From: Phoronis australis
Lineage: Eukaryota; Phoronida; Phoronidae
DNA length: 64,000 nucleotides
Assembly (NCBI GenBank): GCA_002633005.1
Contig: NMRA01000462.1
Coordinates: forward strand, 289,594 to 353,593
Direction of reading: 5' to 3'
Made by a program: the position numbers and the translations under genes. The notes beneath the pieces are model-generated. The model was not told the DNA's origin, made no database searches, and saw only the letters and a list, made by a program, of their open reading frames with translations. Of this stretch, positions 1-24,391 are shown piece after piece (within the stretch, counting starts at the first letter, position 1; every line of letters begins with the position of its first letter).

Positions 1-12441
<12,441 letters not shown>

Positions 12442-12742
12442 TGCAGCTGACTAGAATTGTCACTGCTGTGACACGGAAAGTTGATGTCAAACGGAACTTT
12501 TTCTCTGTTTTCTGCGTGTTTAATGTGTTAAGTTTGTATTTTGGGAAAGTCAATTGACCAGCCTGTCCAAGGTGAAAATGATGTTTTGATGGAAATTGAA
12601 CCCCCAGTAACACATTACACATTGTGGCCTCATATTCTGATATGATCTGTGAAAACCTCACTGCTTCTGATGAAATGTGGCTGATCCTTGCAATTCCTGC
12701 GAGTGCTGACTGATTTGACCTTGTCTATTCAGTGCAGTTCAA

Positions 12743-12748
12743 AATAAA
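12743..12748 (+). terminator. MAK16 polyadenylation signal
   Basis: AATAAA lies 302 bp past the MAK16 stop codon. A GT-rich stretch (TGTGTTTGTTATGG, about 12761-12774) sits just downstream, as expected for a cleavage and polyadenylation site. The 3' UTR would run from 12442 to about 12765. Confidence 0.75.
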
Positions 12749-12827
12749 TTTGACAAAACGTGTGTTTGTTATGGAACATTCATGTAGTTAAAGGAGACAT
12801 GTAGTTACTTAATGTGTTTAACTGGGG

Positions 12828-13135
12828 CTTTAAGTTGTATGCCACACTGTTTAGCAGGCTAAAAACAAAAATCGAATAAGACCTTTTACTATCGGTCTCA
12901 TATTTCATTTGAGTTACAAGCAATGCGCACCTGCGCTGTTTTTCGAATTCGTGATTCTTGAGTTGGCTAACACCAATAGACTTTGAAGCATTTTTTGACT
13001 CACAGATTTTTTTGATGTTCTTGTTTTTAAAGGAGATAAAATGTTATCATGGTAAGGAATATCAGGAGACTGATTTTATGAAAATAATCTGATTTTTGCT
13101 TTTTGGCCAGCTTAACGAGGTGAAATGTAGCTTTA
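12828..13135. mobile_element. TTTAAAG-family TIR element, copy 3
   Basis: The left arm (12828-12906: CTTTAAGTTGTATGCCACAC, then GGCTAAAAACAAAAATCGAA) and the right arm (13040-13135: ATCTGATTTTTGC, TTGGCCAGCTTAACGAGG, ending ATGTAGCTTTA) form inverted repeats of about 90 bp. The core contains one copy of the unit that is repeated four times at 7532-7752. Confidence 0.65.
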
Positions 13136-13429
13136 TGTCTTATTGCAAAACGGGGGGTGGTTCTGTGAAGCAGACGATTAGATTACGGGTTTTTATGAAC
13201 TTACAAAGAAAGCATTTGGAAGGTGGGATATTCCCTCTGTTTATTGCACGTGAATCGTGTCGGAATTGAAGGACTTCATAGTTGGTCGAATTGCTATGCC
13301 AACACTCAGAAAATAAGTGAGTGACGTTTTGTGTGCCTTTTAACTAAAATCATTTATTAATGATTCATGCGAAGTTGATGCCGTTAGCTGAGTGCGCAGT
13401 TTGTCATGCAGTTCTGCAAGAAATCGACA

Positions 13430-13600
13430 TTGACTTCAGAAGATGTGTGGCAGACAGCGGCAAGAATTGGAAATTTGTCATCAAATCACAAACATCAGAT
13501 TTGGTTGTTTTGTAGTTCTGGTCAAAGCTGATAACTTCAAGAAGTCTCCTATCCAACAATGTGTTTTCAGCCATAAAATGATAATGTCCTTTTAAATGGT
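13430..13600 (+). repeat. Dispersed SINE-like repeat, body
   Basis: This is an inverted relative of 2540-2760, sharing GTGTGGCAGACAGCGGCAAG and AACTTCAAGAAGTC with that family. The right side ends in TGATAATGTCCTTTTAA. Confidence 0.5.
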
Positions 13601-14811
13601 TTGTGGTTAAAGAAGCTGCAACTATTGTCCAAAATATTTAATTAGGTAGCACCCTATTGTAAACTTGGATTGCCCTTGAGGAGCAACTCCTTGTGCACGT
13701 AAACCTTCTGTATTTTCACTGCCGAATTTCAGATCAGTCTTCAGAGAATTGTCTGCAGTTTTTTGGTCAGGCTCCTGGATTTTTTAGCGGGGCTACAAAA
13801 ATGGTCACTTTCAGAGGGGCTGTTGTTTCTTGACAAAAGTGTTCCTCAGCACCGCAGGCAATTTTGTGTCAGAATTCAAAAACCACAATTATCATTATAT
13901 TTGGTCATGACCGACTGCTTCCCAAAAGATGGAAGAATAAAACAATTAATTTGCATCACTCGATTTCATTTGAAAGGAGAGGGTTCCTAACATTTCTCTT
14001 CCAGTTACAATACTTCTTGTCTAATTTGAAATAAAATATACAATATCCACAGTAATGTTTTCTCCAATTCAAAGAAAAATGATATGTTACCATGCTCTAT
14101 TCAGATAGTTTATATACAGAGCAGGTGTAGTATACTCTTAGACTAATTGGTGTGTGTTAATTAGTGTTTGAGTTGCCCCCTCATTGTGCACTAGCATAAT
14201 GCTATTTCAAGCATGTTGCTTCGACAGCTCATTCAGGAACTAATAAGACTGATTGGTTGATGTGATCACGCACTTGTTTGTTTCAGACCTGCATAAACTG
14301 TTAGATAACTTCTCACTTATGTCAAGGTTGAGCTAAATATGCAATGTCCTCTGTGTGTACGTGGTAGCGTTCTCCAACGAGAAACTTCGGCGGCATTGGG
14401 ATTTCAAATATCATTAAAATCTGTACACTGGGTCGGTATGCCTCCACGCATCACTTTCGTTTATGCAATCCATGCTTGTGTAATTTTGTGTAAATTAAAT
14501 CCTGAATTCAAACCCACATAATCTTAAGAAGTTTTAAATCTCAAAATTAAAACGTTTATCTGCACACCTGAGAAATTTTGCTTTTAGGAACAGTAGGTGC
14601 AAGATGGTGATGCATACCTGGTGATGTTGAAATTAATACCATTTCTTCAAGTTTGAGACACTGCTGGTTTTTTAAATTGAATCAAAAATAACACAGCTCC
14701 TTGCCTGTTGAAAAGAAGAGAAAATGAGTTGAAGGGAAATTCAAATGTTGACTTAACACAGGTTTAGAATGTATCCTGATGTTAGATTGGTCACTAAAAA
14801 ATTACCAAACA

Positions 14812-15013
14812 TTTAAAGTCGCATTTTGCTCCATTTAGCTGGCTAAAAAACAAACAAACAAATTGAATTGGTCCTTTTATTCTCTTAAACTCAGTTTCCT
14901 AATATTCGTTGCCATAGGATTCCATTTAAATTACATGCAAGGTATATTAAGTGAAATGCCTGATTTGATGTTTTCATTTTTAGTCAGCTAAAGGGGACAA
15001 AATTCTGCTTAAA
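14812..15013. mobile_element. TTTAAAG-family TIR element, copy 4 (short)
   Basis: The left end TTTAAAGTCGCATTTTGCTC with TTTAGCTGGCTAAAAAAC and the right end TTTTTAGTCAGCTAAAGG...TTCTGCTTAAA are inverted matches. The core is short, with no tandem unit. Confidence 0.55.
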
Positions 15014-16183
15014 ACTTGGTGCATGAAAGTCACAACAGTTCTGCTCTGATATGGAAGTAAACGCAGAATCCCCAAAAGTAAGGTAATTATTACAGGTAGT
15101 TCCAGGTGCATATTTTTGTACTGAATATGGTGAAGTTTCTTCAAATTAGAATACAGTATGGTGGGTTAGTAAAAATTTATTTTCTTAAAATTTTCAACAA
15201 GAGTGAACATCAATACATTTTTTTATTTGAAAACTATGTAGTTGGATTGTCATCAGCAAACCCATGATGAAGTGCTGAACATTTTTGGTAATAGAGTGAG
15301 TGTTTGAAAAAATTTACGTTTTTATTCGACTTTGAGAAAAGTTTACCTTAACCTAGCAATAAGAAGTGTTGTAACTTGGTAATTGATGAGACATGGTGGT
15401 GTCCAGTTTACCTTTATTTGTAATTTTAGTAGACACCATTTCAAAACGAGGCATCAACCATTGGGAAGTGATTAGATCATGGCATTTATGAGACTAATAT
15501 GAAAATCAATGTCCGTAACTAATTAAAAGGCTTTCGTGAGTCGTTGATTGTTGTTAGTCTAAAATAAGAACATGATATTGGTAGCGAACACGTGACACGG
15601 GAATGAATGGAAAATTTCGTGCATGTATTTTTCAGTACATGTACCTCCAATGCAAATTTTGAAATGGTGTGAAGCGGATTCATTCACATTTCAGAAATTT
15701 GTACTGAGATAATGTCCAGGACGTTTATATTTAAAAATAATAAGTGTTGAACACTAGCATGAGCGTTTAAAGGCAAATTTGAAAAATGCGGTGTTGTATT
15801 ACTGCTCTAAATTCTACAGTTTGAGAAGCAAAATAGCGGAGAAGTGGACTTTAATTTTTATGGACAAAAACTGTTATTTAGTTCTTTGCAAGGTTTAAAA
15901 TTTTACGGGATTTTACACAATTTTGAGTATTTTCAGTGACAGCAGTAAGTGTTAAATTAATGTAATGTGCAACCACGAAAATGTCGAAATTTTGTGAACT
16001 TCAGAACAATATATCCAAAACCGGTGGTCAGATTCAAATTCTACAAACTTTATACTTTCAGGGATTATTTTACAAGAATAATTCCCTCTAATTTGTCGTG
16101 TTCCCATGCATTCGACTATTCCAACAAATTCTGTAGGCTCTATTGGCGGGTCTTGAAAATGTGTTAATCTGGACTTATAGGAG

Positions 16184-17013
16184 ACCTAGGCGGATTTAGG
16201 GGGCCCGGCCTCCCCCCCCCCCCTTGGCTGCCGCAAACAAAAATAAAACAGCAAGAGCTTAGAGAAATGTTGAGTTTATTAATTAACCCCAGTAATTAAA
16301 ATGATACTCCTGAAACAAGATTTAAATGTGTGCAGTTTTAGTGTTGGGGGGCTCAGATCCAATTTCAAGTGTCACATTCGGAACACGGCGCAATCCTATC
16401 GGAACTATGGCTAAGTATCTAGGCTCTACCGCGATATCCCAGGCGACCGGTAGTGGCGCTGCACACTACGACTCCCGTTTCCGACATCTGCTCCACTGTG
16501 CAATTCATTTTTTAAAGAAAATGGAATGTGAGTGACGATTAAAAAACCGAAGCTGCTGGTAAGATGTGAATTTTAATCGAAACCTTAGTGAATCACTCAG
16601 AAACTCATAGTTAAGTCTCTCTTTGTCAAACCTTAACTTAAGACGATTTCCAAAGCAATCGCGTCATTATTGCCAACACAAAAATGGATTTGGTCTTTTG
16701 GGCAATTGAAGAGTATTTTAAATACAACAAATTTGTTACGAACTGATTGCACAAAATATAAAACGTGTAATAAGCGTTACAAAAATAAGTAGGTTTCGTG
16801 CGTAAACGCTGTAGACCATAAACAAGTAGGTCTCTTAAAATTAAAGTAGAAGTTAAGTCGTGGTGGTGCAATTGTAAAGCACGCGCGCTTACTCGCAGTT
16901 TTTCCTGTTAGACATATTCTCCGTGTTGCGCATCTACAATGTGCTTTGCGCAAATATTCGCAGACAAAATGTTGTCACCCCCCCCCCAGTGATATTCTAG
17001 ATCCGCCACTGGG
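16184..17013. mobile_element. Non-autonomous hAT-like TIR element
   Basis: The left end AGGCGGATTTAGGGGGCC and the right end CTAGATCCGCCACTGGGAC are inverted copies of the GGCGGAT(T/C)TAG terminus common in animal hAT-type elements. A C-run at about 16211-16223 and another at 16979-16987 lie just inside the ends. The interior of about 800 bp has no transposase-like frame. Confidence 0.6.
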
Positions 17014-19086
17014 ACACTGATAAGATCCAGTTGCGGAATTGATTACTGCTGGAGCATTAAATGCAATAATTCCTTTTATAGTCAAAAGCAGTGGTTCTTG
17101 AATTTTAATCAACAAACTTGGTAAGTCATTAATAAAATTTCCCAGTTACAGTAAAAATGCGAAATTTGACTGAAATCATTATATCTGTAAATTTGTGTCA
17201 CAATTTAAAAATGTTTCCTAGTAAAAATTTGCCTGAAAAAATACTGGGATTACTTCAGGCTATTTTCGCATGAGAATGCTACACGTGCAAGGTTCATTAT
17301 TTTGCTTAAGGTCGGAGCCCTTAGCAAACTTTAGAAAGAGGCAATATTGAACATCTCAAATTCAAGAATTTCCATCTCCAATTAACAGTCATCCACCTTG
17401 ATGTAGTACACCATGAATAGGCATGAAACATTGTGTAGGCAGCTATTTCTGTTGGTTTTATGAACTGCCAAGTCTATAGATTGCCCTTAATATAGAACCC
17501 AGTGTCACATATTTAAGAGAAATGATAAATTGCAAAGCTGCCACTTACCTGGAGGCTTTGGGCCGTAGGTTACAGGAGGCTTAAAAACCACTTCTGTGAC
17601 CACTTTGGGTGGGGGAAGTGGCAATTTGAGGGGAATTTTTTAATGTTTTTTGATTAAAAATTTATTGCATTTTATGAAAGTATAACGTCACTCATGCTTT
17701 CTCTTTTGTATTTCGTGAAACTAAACTTGGCTAATGGCTGCAAATTGGACAGAATGGAGCATATTTAAAAACAATGTAATCACGTGTCCATGTGCGGCAC
17801 TGTAAATACTTCATCAAGTCATAAACTAATAAGAATGCTTTTATGACGTGATGGAATATATACCAAACTGACGATGTCGGCAGTTTATTTTGTCCGTGAG
17901 GTCGTTTAGCTCATTGATTTCATTGAACACATTTTCAAATCTTTCACACGTGTAATTTGATTTTCCCCAAAAAATGTTTAACTTACTCAAAGTGGTGAGA
18001 AAGATTCACTATTTTAAATCCAAATCTGCCATACCTTCTTTATCATTTACACTGATGTTACTGTTAGCATTTAATGTAACAAAGATTAAGGTAAACCCTA
18101 AAATTTCTTGAGAAAACCCAATCCGTTGTTTTATCAAACTAGGCAGGAACTGACAACAGTGTTTTGGTTTTGACCGTCCTAGAACACCCTCTCGTTTTAG
18201 AACAATTGGATTCATTGCAATACTGATTGAACTTTTTAAAGGAAAATGCTTTTAAAAATTGATTGCGGTGCCAACACTGAATGGACAGGAAGTTCGTCCT
18301 TAAATTTGCTGCTTCTTTACTCCCCTATCCAACTGCGTCTCAGACGACATGTCCACAGCCTGATCATACCGTCAAGATCCTCCTACACTGCCATGTCCCC
18401 TCAGGTTTGTGTTTCCGAAGTCGATGTTCCCCCAAGTCTTGTAATCCCACCAGCCATTAATTTAATTTCTGCGCGACTTAATGGTGTGCATCAGCTGCAT
18501 AAGTCGATCATTTTCCGGGGGAGGGGAGGTGAATTGAAATGGGTGGCAACTTGGGGTTACTTTTCAGTTAGCAAAGCTGAATTGTTTTGACGGAGGGCAA
18601 TGAACAGGGGGCCCCGCTGTACCCCCAGAAGACGCACTAATATCATTAACCACAGATAAAAGACAACTCCATCTTTGTTCTCCGTTTCGTCTACATGAGA
18701 CTGAGAAGGGTGTCTCTGTGAACAGTTTCTAAATGTCGAATGAGCGCCATTAACATGCTTAAAATTGGTTTAGAAATACGAGAACAAACACAGTCATATT
18801 ACACGTTTCTTGGTGAACATGCCAGTTTTGCTAAGGGATTTAATAGACTACCAAATTTGTAATCCCTCTGATGTAAAGAAGACTTGGAATCACGCCTAAA
18901 TTATTATGGATGGGACCAGGGAGGCATTGTAAATAATATCAAACCCGCGACTTTTGAGTCGGGGAAACATCGCGACGCCGGGAGAACCTAAAGACTGGGG
19001 AACATTGGACATGAAAAACAATAGCTGCCTTCGTGGGTAAAGTTGAAAAGAGAGGATCAAGGAACTATTTGGGTGAGTACATTATA

Positions 19087-19826
19087 GGTACCAGGAAATA
19101 TATGGATCTAAAGAGAGTAAATGAACATTACTGAATATAACAAGGTACCAGGAAATATATGGAACTAAAGAGAGTAAATGAACATTACTGAATATAACAA
19201 GGTACCAGGAAATATATGAAACTAAAGAGAGTAAATGAACATTACTGAATATAACAAGGTACCAGGAAATATATGGAACTAAAGAGAGTAAATGAACATT
19301 ACTGAATATAACAAGGTACCGGGAAATATATGGAACTAAAGAGAGTAAATGAACATTACTGAATATAACAAGGTACCGGGAAATATATGGAACTAAAGAG
19401 AGTAAATGAACATTACTGAATATAACAAGGTACCGGGAAATATATGGAACTAAAGAGAGTAAATGAACATTACTGAATATAACAAGGTACCGGGAAATAT
19501 ATGGAACTAAAGAGAGTAAATGAACATTACTGAATATAACAAGGTACCGGGAAATATATGGAACTAAAGAGAGTAAATGAACATTACTGAATATAACAAG
19601 GTACCGGGAAATATATGGAACTAAAGAGAGTAAATGAACATTACTGAATATAACAAGGTACCGGGAAATATATGGAACTAAAGAGAGTAAATGAACATTA
19701 CTGAATATAACAAGGTACCGGGAAATATATGGAACTAAAGAGAGTAAATGAACATTACTGAATATAACAAGGTACCAGGCAATATATGGAACTAAAGAGA
19801 GTAAATGAACATTACTGAATATAACA
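19087..19826. repeat. 57-bp minisatellite, 13 copies
   Basis: The unit begins GGTACC(A/G)GGAAATATATG and continues with AGAGAGTAAATGAACATTAC. Copies differ at only a few positions (CCAGG against CCGGG at the start), so the array is young and homogenised. Because 57 is 3 x 19, the minus strand stays open for 283 codons with a 19-residue repeat. I do not treat that frame as a gene: it has no exon context or recognisable domain. Confidence 0.97.
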
Positions 19827-20419
19827 GAAAAAATGAATTTGCTCTCAAAACCCAAGTTCATTTGCTTTTTTGTCAGAAGTTGTTGACTTGTTGTGTTACA
19901 AATATACACAAGCTTTACTGGAAAGGTAAACATTGATGTCTAAAAAGAATTAAATCTACCTTTCTGGAAGTGTTCCTAAACACAATTCATTAGTAGCAAA
20001 AATGCAACGATGTGTGGAATGGATTAAAATATGATTGATGATAATGATATTGTTTGAACATAATTATGGTAAAAAATCAAATGTGCAATTTATAAGAAAC
20101 TGATATATCTATCAAGACAATTTAGTAACATCGTTTACTGAACAGCAGTTTGACACAAACTAACTGCAGCTACAAAAAATCTCTGTTAATACGCAAACGA
20201 GTGCAAATAACAAGCTACGTTTTAGCGGATGAATGTATGTTTATTTTCATCATTCAGTAGTTTAATGATTATAACCATGTGAAATTGATCCTGCTGTTTA
20301 TATAACTAGGTAACGTAGCACAAGTTTACCAATGGCAGAAAATCTACCTCCCGGAAAACAGAAAAACTCGTACAAAAATAAAACAATAGGGTTTTATTAG
20401 TCAATCATCAATTACGACA

Positions 20420-20905
20420 AGGAGTTAAAAATGCACTTCTCATTTCTACATTTGTGGAGATGAAAAAAACTTTTGACTGGACAAATCATGAACTTTGGTT
20501 TTATAAATTACTGCAAAATAATATTAATGGTAGAATGTATGATGCAATTCGTATGATTTACAGAAGTTCGTTGAACTGTATATGATTAAATGGCACTCTG
20601 TATAGTGGTTGGTTCACTCCTAAAAATGGTTTTCTTTCAGGGGAACGTTTTGTCACCGACACTCTTTGCATTACATGTTGTTGTGATTCTGGTTCTGTGG
20701 AGGATGAGCTACACTTTGTGTTTGACTGTTCTCTTTATAACTCACGGAGATCTATTCTGTTTAATGATGTTTCACTTCAAATCCCGAACTTAGCAGATTT
20801 CAGAAGATTAGATACGTTGAAACTGCTGTTTCAGTATTTCCCTAGGCAATTTGCCAAATATATAAAGTCTGCTTTTGAACTTAGAAACGGACTACATACT
20901 ACTAT
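20420..20905 (+). pseudogene. Internally deleted LINE (non-LTR retrotransposon) remnant
   Basis: The first part (20453-20640) encodes a reverse-transcriptase segment (KKTFDWTNHELWFYKLLQNN, then MYDAIRMIYRSS), with an in-frame TGA at 20584. The overlapping frame at 20638 reads QGNVLSPTLFAL, the conserved QG..LSP.LF block, so a frameshift is present. The sequence then runs directly into a C-terminal cysteine motif (CITCCCDSGSVEDELHFVFD, then C). The catalytic YADD region expected between them is deleted. It is a dead fossil; the clade is not assigned. Confidence 0.85.
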
Positions 20906-23879
20906 ATGTCGGTCATGCAACCAAATGGAAGCAAACACTCCAGTACTCTGGTGATACTGGCCAAAATGAAGGACGTTCTAAGTGAATGTAATTTCAGTTA
21001 TTAAGTGGCAAGGTTATTTCAGTATGTACAATCTGCTACACCAACTGCCAATAACGACCAAACACTGAATTCAAAATATACATATAAAAATATATTGCAC
21101 CATATAAATCCAAATATACACAGATAATGGTAGAATTACAGAAACAACCTCTTATTTACACAAAAATCTTTAAGGTGCACATACATTAAGCCACACACAA
21201 CGCCATCTTTTGGATCCCGTTTTGTCTAGAATAAATTTCATTGATTTACAATACAGTGACATATGGGTTTACCAACTTTACATAACACTGCGAAATACAC
21301 TGCACTTGAGGCTAGATTCTGTGCCATGCATTTGTTTGAACTGTAGATTAAATTATTGTTGTATATGGTTCTGGGATATGCTTGTCCTAAAAAACAATTT
21401 AGCCAAAAGGAAATCTATTCATTTGATCTGGACAAGTAGCTTTCTGGGCTTTTGAATACTTGGTCATTATCAACACACCCTTAACGCCACAGGAAAGGGT
21501 TCCGTTTTGACAAACTTCAATTGCTATCCTTTTGAGTGGCACCGAGCGCAAGGATGACTATCCCTCACTATTACATTGATTTCCTGCTACTGACTAAACA
21601 ACTTACAAAAAACATCCCTTGCCCTGCAAGAGTCTACAAAAAGCCTTCCCATAAAAATCTACAAAATCTAAAACATCATTTTGCAAACTATTTCTCTCCC
21701 TATTTACAGTCGCACCTCATTTGAGTTCCTATGTCAATAGTTTTCCTGGATTCATTTGCATGTACTCTATTCTACAAACTTTTCAATCCTGTCAAAATTA
21801 AAAGATACTTACCCACTAAATGTCAGGCACAGATTCAGAAGGGTACATGGGTCCACAAGACCCCCTGTTCATGATCCTGAATCATTGTCTGAAAGTTTAC
21901 CTCATGATTAAGCAGCGACAACTTTGCGCCCATTCTTCAAAACTATTGCACCTTTATATTACCTACAAACTTTTGACTTTTGACCTCTTTCAGACATAAA
22001 GATGAAGACTTTCTCCAGATATGCTATGGTAGACAAAAAGTACTAATAACAGAATAAGAGCAATACATCTACTTCCCAAAATTACAAAACATTCGCACCG
22101 AACTACATAATTTACAAATAATGAACATTGGGCTGTCTATACTACAAATAACGTACAAAATACAGCATAAGTAACCAACACAGTAAATCACAATGAAAGA
22201 ACCAACTTTAAACAATGACGTGGTTAAGGTGAGATGTGTTCAACAAACCCAGCCAAGATTGGTGATAGTAAGGCAATGTAACTACCTGACTGTGTGTACA
22301 ATAGAACCTTGTTACAGCATACATCAAGGGACCTTCGAAATCTACATTATAACCGTTGTTCATTGTAGGCAGGGTACACTTAAATACATACATTAGGCGA
22401 CACCTGGACTTGCTGGTTACATTGCTGTTCACATTATAAACGGGGAATGGAGAAACAAGGTTCGAATACAAAAGCATGCACTCAGTGGTACACGTCAGGT
22501 GGGATCCTCCGCCCACAACTACTTTCTGCTCTCTATCTATACAGACATTAAAAAGAGGGACCTTTATTCATCAGCGCCACCTAGTGAACATCTAGTAACC
22601 CATTGTCAGTGAAAGCTAGAGAAATCACGATTTGCTTAATGTACAAGTTACCTTGCTCAACTTGTCATCACATAACTCGGAAGGCTGCAAGTCGTCCCGT
22701 CCTTGAGTCCAGATTAAATGCCTATACATGGCCATAACCCATCACTCGAATAAGCTGCCTCATTTATCACCGCATAGAAGGCAACGAGTAAAACCAGTGT
22801 GTACAACATGGTTATATCTCCCGGAGACTACCATGATCTCACTGGACTCGTGAAAAAGTAAACAGCACACTGGCCAAATTCTTTACAAGAAGCACGGAAT
22901 GAACTTGGTAGTTCTCAGTTTTGGAAAGACATCGAAGGTGGAAAACAATTGCTCATCAGATAAATCCTATAACACAACAAAAAATTAAACTGCACAGACC
23001 TGAGCTCATGTAATTCACACGAACAGTCATTCTACAGACTGGCTTCTACCAATGAATATAACTGACTGTGTGAGCCAAAGACAGTATTTAAAAATATAGC
23101 AAGAACTATGAAAAGCCAATAGGCTAGGCTCCGATGCAACCCCTATGAGTTTGTGAACTATTGCACAACAGCTAGCATTAAAGTCCCACACCACGATATT
23201 CTTGGAAACTACTACTCTGTTTCATTTTACGGAGTATGTTTGGGTTCTTTATACAGTGAGTTCTACATGACAACAACGTGGACTGATTTCAGTGTGTTCA
23301 ATGCACCAACACTAACTAGATTCATTTCCGATTTTGGTTTGATTTAAATAACACGACTTAGGACTTTAAAATATAACCACACCTGGCATATTGTTTTCAC
23401 CAAAAGCAACTGAGACAGATTTTCAGCACTAACATTTACGAAGTCTACATTATTACCCAAAGTAAGGTCTACCTTCATTCAATCGTTTACCCTTTGCCTG
23501 AACAATAACTTAACAATTGAGAAACCAGGGTTCGAAATCATCAAACACAACTTGAGACTTGAGTCGAAAATTCATCTATCTTGTGTAATTTTGAATTTTT
23601 TTACTATATATACCGGTATTCCTTTCATTGACCTTAATATTTAAAAAAAGGTGACCTCCCGGTGATAACAGTGGTTCCCAAAATGGTCCTTGAATGTTAC
23701 GCGAGATGTGATTGGTCAATTCTCGAGTCTCGGGCTCTGTTGTTTCAGCCCAAGTGATTATATAGTTCACCACACTTCCCTTTGTCTCACCATGGACAAC
23801 TCCAACTGTACAACTGACTAAGTGGCGTATAGCAAATAAATTCTCCATATAAAGGCACTAGTGTATAAACCCACATTGC

Positions 23880-24060
23880 GTCCAGGAAGCAAACTTTTGA
23901 TTTACCCCATGTAGTGTTATAAAATTGGTCACAACTAGTTCCTTGCTCAGACAAAGTGGCTTGAGACCAGGCTTTGGAAAGCTTCCACACTGGTATTCAG
24001 TCCTTTTTGCAAGTATCAATAAAAATACAATTGCAATGGTAATTTCCAACCGTGTGGGAT
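23880..24060. repeat. Dispersed repeat (ACTTTTGATTTA family)
   Basis: AACTTTTGATTTACCCCA, then GAGACCAGGCTTTGGAAAGC, match 48380-48510 (AACTTTTGATTTAGGCCACA, GAGACCAGGCTTTAAAAGC) and partly 26540-26700. It is a non-coding dispersed repeat. Confidence 0.5.
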
Positions 24061-24293
24061 TCACAATTTGTGTTTCCTTTCTCACACACCACAACTTATT
24101 AAAAAACTTTTCTCATGAAGCGGTTCTTTCAGGAGTTGCCTAGTTTTGCGTTCACTAGCAGTAATACAACACATACTTCTAGAGTGTGTCTCTTTTGGAA
24201 GGCAATAAAATGTTTGTGAAAAAAGAAAATATGCATGTGATTGGATGGCATGAAATTACAATGATTCATGGAGATCCTTATGCGATTTTTAAA

Positions 24294-24391
24294 TTAGATC
24301 ATGTTATGTTCACATGCTATAGACTTTGATTGTATACGGTGTCTTGACTCACTCTTCAACCGTTCTGCTGTAGATTTGGAGTGATGCCCGC
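24294..24391 (-). CDS. ATRN: Attractin terminal exon (or penultimate)
   Basis: The acceptor TTTTTGTAG is followed by GHHSKSTAERLKSESRHRIQ, then SKSIACEHNMI and TAA at 24296-24294. The basic Ser-rich tail is compatible with the variable attractin C-terminus but not clearly homologous. A strong internal donor (GTGAGT at 24352-24347) suggests an alternative splice to a further exon that I could not identify. Confidence 0.6.

Larger units (their letters stand above)
12766..24293. other. Intergenic region between convergent MAK16 and attractin genes
   Basis: No gene is supported in these 11.5 kb. The region holds two TTTAAAG-family TIR elements, a SINE-like copy (13430-13600), a hAT-like element (16184-17013), the 57-bp minisatellite (19087-19826), a LINE remnant (20420-20905) and a repeat copy (23880-24060). 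Stretches 15015-16183, 17014-19086 and 20906-23880 show nothing I can name. Part of 22-24.3 kb may be the attractin 3' UTR. Confidence 0.6.

Noticed and set aside
19082-19933. 283-codon minus-strand open frame
   Set aside because: It is produced by the 57-bp minisatellite, whose unit is a multiple of three; no exon context, start signal or domain supports a gene.
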